64,000 nt of DNA, taken from the NCBI GenBank assembly GCA_038373885.1, contig JAWZYV010001839.1:434001-498000 (forward strand), in the 5' to 3' direction. Origin of the DNA: Cheiracanthium punctorium. Taxonomy: Eukaryota > Arthropoda > Arachnida > Araneae > Cheiracanthiidae. A program made the translations under genes and the position numbers. The notes beneath the pieces are model-generated. The model did not search any database. It saw only the letters and a program-made list of their open reading frames with translations, and was not told where the DNA came from. This document shows, in pieces, positions 1 to 10,972 of the stretch. Within the stretch, counting starts at the first letter, position 1; every line of letters starts with the position of its first letter.

Positions 1-480
1 GTAATTCGAAAAAATCATTCGACTTTGGTACATAAGTACAAATAAACTAATTATGTCAGGCACTTCAAAATTTTGAAACTGTCTCTTTACAAGCTGTACT
101 ACATACTGAAATAAACGATAAACCAATATCAGTTGCAAAACTTTTAGAAAAAATTCTTAAAAATTAGAAATTTTCACAAAACGTGTCACTCTTCGAAAAA
201 TCCTGCAGCTCAGACCCATGTTACAGATTTTTTTCTGAAAATTTCACTAACGGCACAGCTTTTTCGATTATTGCAGTGTGTAAAGCAGCTTATGAAGAAC
301 CATCTGGAATTTTTTGGAGACCATGACGCTATTAGTTTATTTCAATTTATGTACCAAGACTAAAAACAGAGATTTTTTTTCTTCGAAGAACAGCCTTAAT
401 AATTACTTTGGGAAAAGTGTTGAAGTGTTCCTCTAATTTCTTAACCACGTTTCATAAATGGGCTTGTCTTTAAAAATTTC
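1..480. repeat. Long direct repeat, copy A (cut by window start)
   Basis: These bases recur at 1694-2173 with a constant offset of 1,693 and no difference that I noticed. The match ends sharply at the trinucleotide TTC in both copies; the left limit is outside the window. No coding frame or known termini are visible, so the family is unknown. Either a recent tandem duplication of about 1.7 kb or the two ends of a larger repeat would explain it. Confidence 0.85.
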
Positions 481-532
481 TTACGTTTATAGCAACCGTA
501 TTTACGTGTGTATGAATCATCGAGGTGGAGCC

Positions 533-908
533 ATAGAGATTTGAATACAAGGAGATGGCATTGGACATCTTCAGATCTGGACGAAATGGTGTTGATCAAA
601 GTATGGCGGAACATTTTATTGGTTTCTTTTTAAATAACAGCATTAAAAAGCAAAGATGCACCATTATATGTTACAATAGTTCTAAATACAAAATCTCAGC
701 ATTCTACAGTTAAAAGTTTGACAGTTATGCCAAATACGTAATTATTCTTGGCGCCAACTTTGGCGAAATTACTTCTTTAAAATTGGAACTGCCACCATAG
801 AATGACACAGTCATATTGCAACGTGGTCTAAGCAATATGGCGGATCGGTTACAGTTTCGGCTTCACTATCAGATAGCGAATGCCATCTCCTTGTATTCAT
901 ATCTCTAT
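533..908. mobile_element. Non-autonomous TIR element (MITE-like)
   Basis: The arms 533-562 and 879-908 are inverted repeats of 30 bp with one mismatch (ATAGAGATTTGAATACAAGG and on). If the outermost TA is read as target duplication the element fits a Tc1/mariner-type MITE, but that class is inference. The interior has no ORF. It carries a module (about 655-780) that is also present several times at 49.6-50.9 kb, including a 'TTGGCGCCAA' motif. Confidence 0.7.
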
Positions 909-1000
909 AGGAGGAACCATACCATGCAGAAGGATTTGGTGGAGAGAGCGTCCAATTTTATTAAGTTAAGATAGTAGCGTGGCTGGGAAAGAAATGTAAT

Positions 1001-1095
1001 TCTTGTCTGGAGCGCATGGTCGGTCCGAGCGTCCGTAGCCATAAACTCCTCAGTTTTCCCCTTCTTGGGGGTCCATTAACAACAACAAAAACAAC
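1001..1095 (+). mobile_element. SINE 3' fragment with target-site duplication
   Basis: The segment ends in an (AAC)n-type tail and is flanked by a perfect 13-bp duplication, AAAGAAATGTAAT, at 988-1000 and 1096-1108. Such a duplication plus tail is what LINE-driven retroposition leaves. The body does not match the tRNA-SINE at 7821-8062 except for the tail type, and no A or B box is visible, so it is probably a 5'-truncated copy of another family. Confidence 0.75.
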
Positions 1096-1547
1096 AAAGA
1101 AATGTAATGTATTTGTCAATGAATTGCTATCTATTTCCAAAATCAAGCATTATATTTTTCTAACAAGCAAAGCAAGAGACGAGGAAAATAATGAAATAGT
1201 TTTTGCTGCCATCTTTCCCTAAGTCACATGATTTACATGCTTGTTTCAGTTTAGGATTGCAATTGATCTCTCCACCTATTCCGCCTCTATGAGAGTGAAC
1301 ATATTGAATGGCCATATAACTGTAGATGTAATGCCTTGGGCGCATCTTCTCTACCGCCTCAGAGTTGCTTCTTGCCAGCTAAAAAACTGTACAGGAATTG
1401 GCAGTTACTTCTTTCTGTAACCTCAAACAGATTTTGAGACTCAGTGTAGGCGTGTTTGTAAAGTACCTACACGTTTTTAGAAAATGTACAGAAAATTAAT
1501 GGCCTATCATGCATCAAAATATAAAGAATAGTTGCGTTCTTCAAGGA

Positions 1548-1652
1548 GCTCCCACATTGCACGCAACAGCATATAAATGTTGTACCATAAGGACTGGGGC
1601 AAACTTTAAGGGGAGACAGGGTGCATAGAGAAGAATCAGAATGATATGGCAA
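1548..1652 (-). repeat. Inverted homologue of the module at 2340-2425
   Basis: Read on the minus strand, this stretch resembles 2340-2425 on the plus strand. Short open frames in the two share a pattern like SxSLCxLxPxKVC. The frames are short and have no recognised family, so they may be fragments of one old repeat and not genes. It lies just left of direct-repeat copy B. Confidence 0.4.
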
Positions 1653-1693
1653 TGTTGTGTCAAAAACGCCGTTTGAACTTATCTGCTAACGGT

Positions 1694-2173
1694 GTAATTC
1701 GAAAAAATCATTCGACTTTGGTACATAAGTACAAATAAACTAATTATGTCAGGCACTTCAAAATTTTGAAACTGTCTCTTTACAAGCTGTACTACATACT
1801 GAAATAAACGATAAACCAATATCAGTTGCAAAACTTTTAGAAAAAATTCTTAAAAATTAGAAATTTTCACAAAACGTGTCACTCTTCGAAAAATCCTGCA
1901 GCTCAGACCCATGTTACAGATTTTTTTCTGAAAATTTCACTAACGGCACAGCTTTTTCGATTATTGCAGTGTGTAAAGCAGCTTATGAAGAACCATCTGG
2001 AATTTTTTGGAGACCATGACGCTATTAGTTTATTTCAATTTATGTACCAAGACTAAAAACAGAGATTTTTTTTCTTCGAAGAACAGCCTTAATAATTACT
2101 TTGGGAAAAGTGTTGAAGTGTTCCTCTAATTTCTTAACCACGTTTCATAAATGGGCTTGTCTTTAAAAATTTC
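1694..2173. repeat. Long direct repeat, copy B
   Basis: Same orientation and sequence as 1-480. After 2173 the two copies diverge at once (ATCAATTAAA here against TTACGTTTAT after 480). The near-identity indicates a recent duplication, or concerted evolution of a larger array lying to the left. Confidence 0.85.
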
Positions 2174-2443
2174 ATCAATTAAATGTAGAAGAATTTTTAA
2201 ACTATCAATTTTAGTTACATGCTTTTTGTGAAAAATACATTAGTTTTTGACGAGCAATGGTCGGAAAGTATCCTATTATTTCAGCACTTGATCTAAAGTG
2301 ATTATTAAGAGCTACATAAAGACAACGTTTCTTATCCCACATTGCTAGGTAGTTCTGAATCCCTATTATGTGCCTTACCACCCGTTAAAGTTTGTACCAA
2401 TCATCATAGCACTCACTGTATAAGTGCATATCGAACGGCATCA

Positions 2444-3697
2444 CACGGTAAAAAAAAATTCGGAAACGTTACCCCAAAAAATGGGGCAGCTCTTGTAGTT
2501 CAAAATTGCGGAAACGTTTCCGAACCATGCGGGTAAAGTATTTAGAAACGTTTCTGCATATGTCGGAAACATATTTACCTATTTTCCTGCATTTTAGGTA
2601 AGGTTTCTGGAAAAGATGGGTACCGTTTCTGTATATTTTGGTTAAATATTGAGTAACCTCTCCGTGTATTTCGCAAAGGTTTCCGAGTATTTCGGAAAGG
2701 TTTCCGAATTAACGAGTAACCTTTCCGAGTTTTTCAGAAAAAAGTAACATGCACTAGATGAAGCGTTTCGAGTATCTTAATCTAGATGGCAGCACCAAAC
2801 TCTGTCGGAAGGAGTGGTGAGGACTAGCGACCAGAGCCAGAATCGAACGCTGGACCTACGCAATCGGTAGAAAGCACGGTACCACGACGCTGCGGTTTTC
2901 TTGCCGAATTTTGCTTTAAAAGTAAACTGACTGCTGCAAAAGTTATTTGTGGTACGGCTTGTTTTGGAAACTTAAACTTTTTTTGAAGTGTTTTGTAATT
3001 TGTTAGTGAGAGAAAATACCATAATTAATAAATATAAATTAAAAATCTTAAATCTTTTTTCTTCCACATAAATTATTTTCAGGAGATAATGTGCTGTTTT
3101 ATTTAAGTATTCACCCGTTTTATTTAAGTATTCATCCGGCGACGTCCCCTGGTGACTGGTCACAAATAAACTTCACAGTGACCACACAGTGAAGTTATAT
3201 CACTCACAAGTTACCAGACCCTTATTATAGGATGGGCAAATCGGGACTTTGCCTAGGTCCCCCAGTTTCAAATGTTGTTCTGAAATATTCTTTTATATGT
3301 CAAAATATTATGAAAAAGAAAACAAATTTTATAGATGGGGACACCCAAATTCATCAATGCCCGCGGCACCTGTTGGTCATAATCGGGCTGTGCAAGAAGT
3401 TACAATGTGACAGTCCTGTGACAATTGTGACCCTCGTGACGTCACAGCAACTCTTTTGTGACCATCTGTGCTATTAGGGAAAACGCGTTCACTCTTATCC
3501 GTCTCTTGGCACTTGGCGCATGCGCGCGAAGTCCCAAAAAAGAAAAAAAGATTTCCTCTCCCCCGTAAATACTTTACCCCGAAATATGGGTTATGTTTCC
3601 GAAATCGTGAGTTCGAGTAGAGCATCGGTAGGTTACGCTATACTTTCGGAAACCTTTCCGCTATAAGTATGTAACGTTTCCGAATTTTTTTACTGTG
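2444..3697. mobile_element. TIR element with arrays of GGAAACGTTTCC-like palindromes
   Basis: The ends are inverted repeats: CACGGTAAAAA then TTCGGAAACGTTAC on the left, and the complement with one change and a shorter A run on the right (CACAGTAAAAA). Inside the left end (2455-2750) and the right end (3585-3690) there are many variants of TTTCGGAAACGTTTCCG. No transposase frame is seen and no target duplication is convincing, so the superfamily is unassigned. The centre holds a tRNA-like segment and a cluster of GTGAC motifs. Confidence 0.6.
2832..2896 (-). repeat. tRNA-like (SINE head) segment, antisense
   Basis: On the minus strand a possible A-box (around CGTGGTACCGTGC) is followed about 25 nt later by a B-box-like GCGTTCGATTCTGG. 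The spacing fits a tRNA-derived RNA polymerase III promoter. Flanking sequence does not complete a cloverleaf with paired acceptor arms, so I read it as a SINE head and not a working tRNA gene. Confidence 0.4.
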
Positions 3698-5860
3698 CAG
3701 TGCTATTACTGTATGATCATTCCTTGAGCATGCTCGCAAGTTTTGATAAGTATTCTTACAAATTGAATTACGACTTTTTTGTCAAATTCAAAAAATAAAA
3801 AAGTTAAGGCTTCACTGAGCAGAAGTGTACCTATGGATTCATTACTCAATGCACGCTATACACTTCAATAATTTTAGTGCATACTTTTAAAATATCTTTC
3901 TTTTTTGTAAAATGAGCTTTATGCTTTTATGTGAATCAGAACAATGTTATTTTAATAATAAAATACGTTGTTTCTTGGATTTGAAGCATTCATGTTGAAA
4001 TAATTGAAATTATTCTAAGGTGTCTAGCTTTATTTTTCTGCAAAATTTCTCAGTATTAAAGCTGCTAACCTTATAGTATATAAGCAATAAAGCTTTTTTT
4101 CTAGACTTGTAACAAACAGCAGAAATTTTCTTATTTTTATAATTTTATTACATAATGTCGAAAGGTTAAAGGCTTTCAAATGCTAAGGTTACCTTTTTTT
4201 TTTCAATACGGCAATGCCAATTAAACTTTGGGATACGGAATACGAATAATTCAACAATATTGACTGGTTTTCAACCGATATCAGGGAGCCTTAAATCGCG
4301 AAAAATCTTTCATCGAAAGAACTTGAAGGCAACTTGATATCGAAAGCGATTTTAAACTGCAAGTCTTCATTGCAAATCACACTCAGGCGGGAGGAGGGGG
4401 GGGATAACGGCAATAGTTACCGAAACTGCAATGAAGATAAGCGGAGATAAAGGAAGAGACGCTTTACATAATGAAAGAAACCAGAGCCGATCTGCAATAG
4501 AGAAACTAGGCCGAAATATAATTTGAAGACGGATTTTGTTGCCTGAAACAGACCATAGTGAATAAAAAACTCTTTGTCGGAGGGTGGAAGACGAAAATTG
4601 TTGGTGAGGCATTTCTGAGCTGTTCGGCGTTCGCTTTGAATGCAAAATAAACTGAAATTTTTTTTAAAGTTTCTAATACGTTATTTCATCTTTTAAACTT
4701 AATAAAAGCTAATTTATAACCTCGAAGAATCTAAAAATTAAAATGTTCGGAGTATTTGACACATTAGATGAAACATACGGCAAAATAAAGATACAAAAAT
4801 GTATTGACAAAACTTTTTAAAAACACACTACGTCCCTATTACTTCACATTTTTATGCTAATTTAGTGCCTAAAAATATATTTATCACAACAACCATTATA
4901 TCTCTCTCGTCCTCTCTCGGAAACAGGTAAAGCTTCTTTTTTGAAATTTTGTGAAAAATGTCAGCATTTTTAGCAAATCAAAGAATTACTTTATAACCTT
5001 AATTTTTTTAGTAAACGTAGTATCATTAATGGTATCTTTTCCGCATTTTATTCTATTTAACCATCCTCGAAAGAAAAAAAAAAGGTTTTCCGAACTACCA
5101 TACTGTAAAAGCTGTTTGTTCGGTTTCACCAGTACAGAATGTGGCCTCTACTTTTATTTAACTTTAAAACGACGAATTTCTGGTTTGAACATACGGAATC
5201 GCAAATGTCTTTTCCACAGTAAGGAAACTGAACACCTACATCCGTTAGGCCGTTTTACAAATTCTTTCATACGTATGCGGCATCTACGAGCATAGTGAAG
5301 CGCAGTAGCTCTGTCAGAGAAAGTTTGGTCGATTATATCGAATACCTGGTACTGAAATAAAGTGGCTACAAAACAAGCGCACCCTGTTCACAATCTTTTA
5401 ATCTACCCTTTACAGACACTTTTTGAAGCGTTTTTTTAATGCTAATCAAAATCTAAAATTTTGGTGAACATTTTTTCGCCACCAGTAGGTACGTCTTTAT
5501 CGCAATTTCTCTTAGAATTACACAAAAAATTAAGAATTTAAATACTCTTCAAATAGATATATGTTCTTACTTTTTTAAAGTAATGTCTATGAGGGTAAAA
5601 ATTGGTGTATGAACTCATGCTGAATGAGTTTAGAGAAAAATAAAGTATGTTTAAAATGTCCTTCAAAAGTATTTTTGTTTCAAGAAATTCAGTTTTCTGG
5701 TTTAATGAACTTAAATAAAAAGACGAATGCCACCACAAGATTTCCTCGTTAAGAAGATTTTCGCGATTTGGTTTCTATGAGAATTAAGAAAAAAATATTC
5801 GGATAAATAAAGAAAAATTTTCTCCTTTGGTAGTTTGAGTTTATCAATTCTTTAAGATGT
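3698..5860. other. AT-rich interval, no gene recognised
   Basis: The stretch holds homopolymer runs and short chance ORFs. The longest (4951-5295, plus, 114 codons) has lysine- and phenylalanine-rich low-complexity composition at first and no recognisable domain. A purine-rich patch at 4380-4450 is the only compositional change. Confidence 0.5.
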
Positions 5861-6002
5861 TAATCAAAATGATTAATTGAGAATAATGTTTTATACATAA
5901 AATCAATATATATCAATATAAAATCAATATATCATATCATAAAATCAATATATCTCAATTAATCAAAATGATTAATTGAGAATAATGTTTTATACATAAA
6001 AT

Positions 6003-6034
<32 letters not shown>
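5861..6034. repeat. 99-bp tandem duplication running into an (AT)n tract
   Basis: About 50 bp beginning TAATCAAAATGATTAATTGA at 5861 is repeated at 5960, separated by variants of AAAATCAATATAT. The second copy runs into a pure (AT)n microsatellite at 6005-6034, which directly abuts the next transposon end. Confidence 0.8.
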
Positions 6035-6035
<1 letters not shown>

Positions 6036-6038
<3 letters not shown>

Positions 6039-6762
6039 GTCCCAAAAATGCTAACCTTTAAATTTTATTCCTTGATTATTGATCATACAGACATACAATA
6101 AATTACAAAGTTACGTAAATAAAGGTACAAAATTTTAGGTATCGATTAAAATTTTCAGGAGTTTAAATCTTTAAAGATCCAAAATTTAAATTTTTATACG
6201 GCCCCCGTACGAAAAAATTCCCAGTTAGTAAAATGTGCCCATACAATAATGAGGTGTTGTACAAAATTTCAGGCCTTTATCATGAAAAGACTCAAGAGAT
6301 CTGTTTAAAGAAAGTTGATAAGGGACTATACAATGGCAATAATCGCAAAAGTATCATGTATTTATGCAATCCTTGTTTTCTTTGATAATTTGTATACAGG
6401 CCCTGAAACACAATTTTTCGACGTGATTTTTCCATCTTCGAGAGCCATGAAAAAGTGGTATAAGTCAGTATATATTTATTTTAATTTCTCAAAGCATTTT
6501 TAGGAAGAAAGGCTGCAATTTTCTACATCGACTAAGTAAGATATGGGGCACATTTTACAAATTGAGAATGTTTTTGTACGGGGAACAAATAAAATTTAAA
6601 ATTTTTTGTATTTATTTAGATTTAATATTCTGAAAAATTTATTCGATACCACAAAATTCTGTACATTTCTTTGCGTAACTTCGCAATTTATTGTAAATAT
6701 CCATCATCAAGGGAAGACATTTAAGGAATAAAAGCCTAAATCAGTATTTTTGGAACCCGCTG
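6036..6762. mobile_element. Mariner-like MITE, family with CAGG..CCAAAAA ends
   Basis: The element is flanked by TA dinucleotides (6034-6035 and 6763-6764). Its left end CAGGTCCCAAAAATGCT pairs with the complement of the right end, CAGCGGGTTCCAAAAATACT. Interior sequence around 6205-6310 is homologous to 30345-30460, which is the same part of another copy. There is no transposase frame. Confidence 0.7.
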
Positions 6763-7820
6763 TACATGCAGGCAAAATGTAATTGTTTTTTTTTATGTTT
6801 GATACAATTGCAAAATAGTTAAAAAATCTTTTTCACTCTCTTAATCGATTTATTGTTGCTAAAAATAGATTTAAAATGTTTCAGGAAAAATCTTTAGGGA
6901 GAAAGTCTAATTATAGAAATATAATAAAGTACTGTATAAATAAAAAAGCTGATAATTTTGTTATTTTAGTCGATTTCCATACTTTGCAGGCGAACATTGT
7001 AATACTCCTTTATTTTTTAAAGAAATAACGTACTCTTTTCTACACGTGTAAACATTTATAAAATATTTATTATAGAAGTTAAAAAAATATTCAGGGTTTT
7101 TGTTTGATGTTATACAGTTGAACAAAAAGTAGTTTTAAACATCATGAAGAATGTAGAACGCATTCAACTGTTATTTATCATTGGGTAATTCGAAAATATT
7201 GAGGGTATTAAATTTATTTGCGTGATTATTTCTTAACAAGAGATTGAAAAGGAGATATTTTATCTATACCATTCAAATAACAATAAATTTTAAGTTTCGC
7301 TAAGAGTACCTACGTGATAGAACTGAAAATCTTTTTCTGAAAATTTTTGCTGAGATTCCAAGTTGTTTACAAAAACAGATTTAGTTTTAATATTTTTTCA
7401 AAAATAATTTTAAATAAAAAAACTGGATAAGAAACGTATTATTTTCTTGCTTGATGAAGGTTGCATAAAAAAGCTTTTGACTCATACTACAACAATTTCA
7501 ATTCTAGTAAAATCGGGCACTTTAACATTTCTGTCATTTTCAACTGTATATGTATAAGGCAATGTAATGGAATCTTTTAATTCAATTTTCACCCACTTCC
7601 AGAAATCCAATTAACTTGAAATTTAGCAGACGTATAAAGAATGGATTGCAATACCCTAACGTTGAAAATAGTTTACGCAGGATTTATAGTTTTGTTGTTA
7701 TTTATTTTACAGGAGTATATAAAAAAATACATTGCGATCTAAGGAGAGCCATTGTTTAACCCTTTAACGAGCAGTGCTCCCACTCTGGGAACACCCAACT
7801 CTGACGTTTTGACTATTGCC

Positions 7821-8062
7821 GCCTCACCATGGCACAGTGGTTATATCACTGAAAATGCTAGACGGCCGAAGTGTGAAGGTCCCGGGTTCGGGTCCCATCG
7901 CGCGTTCGTCGATCTAGCGGTCTGGCGTTTTGGCAGGTTTTCTCCAGATGTAACGTGAATACGCGTTAGAACCCCTTTTAGAAAGTCCTCCTACCAAGGC
8001 TTCCCTCATCTTAGGCAGATACCCCTCGCGCAGGTTTGCCTTAATCACACACAACAACAACA
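7821..8062 (+). mobile_element. tRNA-derived SINE, full length
   Basis: A 242-bp element with an RNA polymerase III type-2 internal promoter, a body, and a tail CACACAACAACAACAAC. It is flanked by a 9-bp duplication ACTATTGCC (7812-7820, 8063-8071). The homologous piggyBac-like copy at 34553 has the uninterrupted site (GACTGTTGCCAGTC), which proves insertion. A second, slightly 5'-truncated copy lies at 53149-53364. The partner LINE is not visible in this window. Confidence 0.92.
7830..7895 (+). promoter_or_regulatory. SINE internal pol III promoter (A and B boxes)
   Basis: The A box is TGGCACAGTGG (7830-7840) and the B box is GGTTCGGGTCC (7885-7895). Both are close to the tRNA consensus, with 44 nt between them. 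This is a promoter for RNA polymerase III, as in tRNA genes. Confidence 0.8.
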
Positions 8063-8518
8063 ACTATTGCCAGTCACGAAGAATAGATTTGATATCTATA
8101 AACATAATTGCGGGTGACATAGCTCCACGAGAATCCTTTACATTTTAGCACGTCATTTCCCGTAAAAAAAAAATTGTCACGGTTATTTTTAACAGCACTG
8201 ACGTCTGCTGAAAAGTATAGAAGAATGCGAGAACAGCTGGATAGATTGCCCAATGCTGAAAAAAAAGGTAGCCGTTGCCATCGCTCGAATTAACTACCAG
8301 CAAGAAGGCGGACGATCGAAACGTTCATCGCGTGCCACAGATCTAGAGACCCTTTTTTGACGACAGCCTTCTGTGCCGGGCACAGCCCCAAGAATTCCAA
8401 TTCAGAATTCGCCCAAGAATTCCAAACAGGAAAACCCATAAGAATTCCAATATATTACAGTCTATGGCAATTTAGAGGACATTTTAAACACAATACAATA
8501 AGTTTATACAGGGTGTTC

Positions 8519-8745
8519 CAAAAAGATGATAGCATGCTTTAATTCATTATTAGAGAGAAGTGGGCGATGTAAATTGAAAAAAAAAAAATGTTTAAAATAA
8601 GCTAGAAAGAAATACTACGATAAGACGAATTTTCTCTCGTTAATTTTCAAAAAGTGACACTTGTTAAATTTGTATGCGGCCTCCGTAGGAAAAAAGAATT
8701 TCAGTTAACAAACTGCGTAAAATACAGGACAGGGGCTATATACTA
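8519..8745. mobile_element. Mariner-like MITE fragment (left end only)
   Basis: TA (8517-8518) then CAGGGTGTTCCAAAAAGATG. The following 200 bp resemble the left part of the copy at 30172-30868, including the segment that reads '..AGTGGGCGATGTAAATTG'. No matching right end could be found, so the copy is truncated near 8745. Confidence 0.6.
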
Positions 8746-10104
8746 GTGCCAAAAAACAATATGCGATGTCGGCATCACAGCGACAAGGACTAAAATTTAA
8801 AAATAATCTTTATAAAAATTTTGTTCTATAGTAATATGATGTTGCACAGGTTGATATAAGTCAACTCTTTAATTAAGATTAAAACAAGAATACATTGATT
8901 GACAAAATATTACCTTAGTGTTAAAAATGCGTGGGGTACTTTTCACTTACATTTTGATAATGACACTCTGTGCTAAATTAAAAGTTCGGAAAAAAAGAGA
9001 CATCTGACAACAGCACCCCACAAGTTTTTGATATTAAGATATTTTTTCTTTTGTTAATCACTTTATTCAAATTTTAAGCTTAATTCAAAAAGTTAAGTAA
9101 TACCAAGCTGTGCGACATCATATTGCTGTTGAACAGAATCTTTAAGATTATTTTTTACTTTTTAGTGCATGATGCTATAGAAGCGTGTTCCCTTAGTTTT
9201 TAAACTTTAGAGTTTAATTTACTTATATAATTAACTTTCATTAATACGTAGGGAAAAATATACACCTTCCGTAGTTTTAGTGCTTAGATTACTCAGAATA
9301 ATAAGACTGAAGAAAAGAAAATTTTTCAAAGTGATAATCTTCATCTTTTATCTCATGTTTTCTGAATTTCAAGACAGGCAATGAATTTGTACTTCATCCC
9401 TTAATTGAAAGGCTGCGTGATATTTGAGAATGTAAAATAACACTGTTTTAGAAAAAGAGCAAACCTATAAACAATTCTTGGCGTGGCAGCTCAATATGTA
9501 TGAACTTATTAGAATCAAATATATTTGTGTATAAAAATTAATTAAAAAAAAAATAAAAAACATTAATAGTGACCTAGAAACAAAACATGCCATTCACTTA
9601 TTTGTCCCATTTATTTCATAGCTAGATTTAAATGAAAAGGAAGTTTGATTTTCTTTTTAATTAAAAATGTAAAAGTATCAAAATTGCTTTAGTAAAACAG
9701 TTTCTGTTTGTTTGTTTCATTTCTTATGATGAAAAAGTTAAGATTTTAAAATTTTCTGGTTGAATACTCTTTTACAATAAGGGCTAAATAATTGAAGGAA
9801 AAATGTGAAATGCTATAAAAATCAAAATTTTCAACTTATATTTACAAGCTAAAAATCAAAAATACTAGGCTTTTCGAATTCATTTACGAGCTCAATCTGT
9901 TCTAAAAAAGAAGAAACTCAATGCTTGACTGCTTCCTAAAAAATACTTTCAAATTATTTTTTAAATAATATTTCAATCAATTAGTGGTTTCATAAATTAT
10001 AATTATGTGTAAGATAATTATAGAACTCTGCCTTTAAAGAGATTATACTAAAAAGTTTTAAAATGTGATTATGAAAATGCTTTTAAAATATAAATGTACT
10101 TTTT
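8746..10104. other. AT-rich interval, nothing recognised
   Basis: I see only poly-A and poly-T runs and short chance frames. There are no terminal repeats and no recognisable peptide. Confidence 0.5.
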
Positions 10105-10330
10105 ATATGAAATAAATAAAAATTGTAAAAGAACGTCCATTAAAAGTTACTTATCAGTCTGTACAATCGTTTCGGCCGAAAAAAAATTCAGCCTTCATTC
10201 CGAAGAAGGCAGAAAATTTCATTTTCTTCTTTTTTCTTCTAAAGAAGGCTGAATTTCAGTCGTACAGATTGAAAAGTACTTTTTATATATGTTCTTTTAC
10301 AAAATTTCATTTATCTCATATTTTAATACC
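10105..10330. repeat. Imperfect foldback of about 225 bp
   Basis: The left arm (about 10105-10205) and right arm (about 10232-10330) are inverted repeats at roughly 80 percent. They share blocks such as TTGTAAAAGAAC, GTCTGTAC and ATTCAGCCTTC. The loop is TTC-rich. It looks like a palindromic MITE relic; no target duplication was identified. Confidence 0.6.
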
Positions 10331-10972
10331 AGTTTCTTTTAGAATGTTTTTTAGGACTTTTACAGTTTAATATAACGATCACAATAAGACAGCTTAAAAG
10401 AAGGCGACTTCATTTAATAGATTACATAAAAGAAAAAAGGAAAAAAAATATTATTAAGAATTAATCAAAAGGAATTATTCATTATAATAGGAACATAATA
10501 CTACCATTATTGAATATTAATGTCATCGTTATTTAGTTAGTGAAGAAAAGGTTTAGAAGAGCTTGTATCGGTATTCTCATAGATCGTTTGATTTATTAAG
10601 CAGAAGAAAACATAGTAAAAAGCTTAAGTGAAATTTTATATTAGTTTCAGAGAGCATTCCGGGAAAAAATAAGTATTTAGTGATTATTACTTTTTAATTA
10701 AATTTTTGAAAATTAAAAATCACAAAATATCTTATTAGAATCAAAGTTATATTATTTATTAAACTAGTACATCATATCTACACTTGTAACGAAAAAAAAA
10801 AACCATGCTGAGAGAAAAATTTTATTTCAGTCTCCCGGTGATTTAAAGAATTGAAGAGGGAATTCACGATGTGTAACAATTAGTATCCAAAGTGCACATG
10901 AAGTATAATAAATGTAGAAAAGATCATCTAAAGCAAAACCGAAATAAGTACATATACATACACACATAAATA

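Larger units (their letters stand above)
7760..8387 (+). mobile_element. piggyBac-like foldback element, 3'-truncated, split by a SINE
   Basis: TTAA (7756-7759) precedes the terminus CCCTTTAACGAGCAGTG, followed by the short hairpin formed by the GTGCTCCC and GGGAACACC parts. The sequence then follows the copy at 34553-35037 closely, apart from the SINE at 7821-8062 and its 9-bp duplication. It stops near the centre of the palindrome (GTGCCGGGCACAG), so the right half is missing. No transposase is present. Confidence 0.75.

Noticed and set aside
1..2173. LTR retroelement with 480-bp LTRs
   Set aside because: The repeat borders lack TG..CA, the 1.2-kb interior holds unrelated small elements and no retroelement genes.
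4951..5295. 114-codon plus-strand ORF in otherwise empty sequence
   Set aside because: Low-complexity first half, no domain, no splice or promoter context that I could defend; probably chance in AT-rich DNA.
7821..7900. tRNA gene
   Set aside because: A and B boxes are present but acceptor arms do not pair, and the unit has a body, tail and target duplication: it is a SINE.
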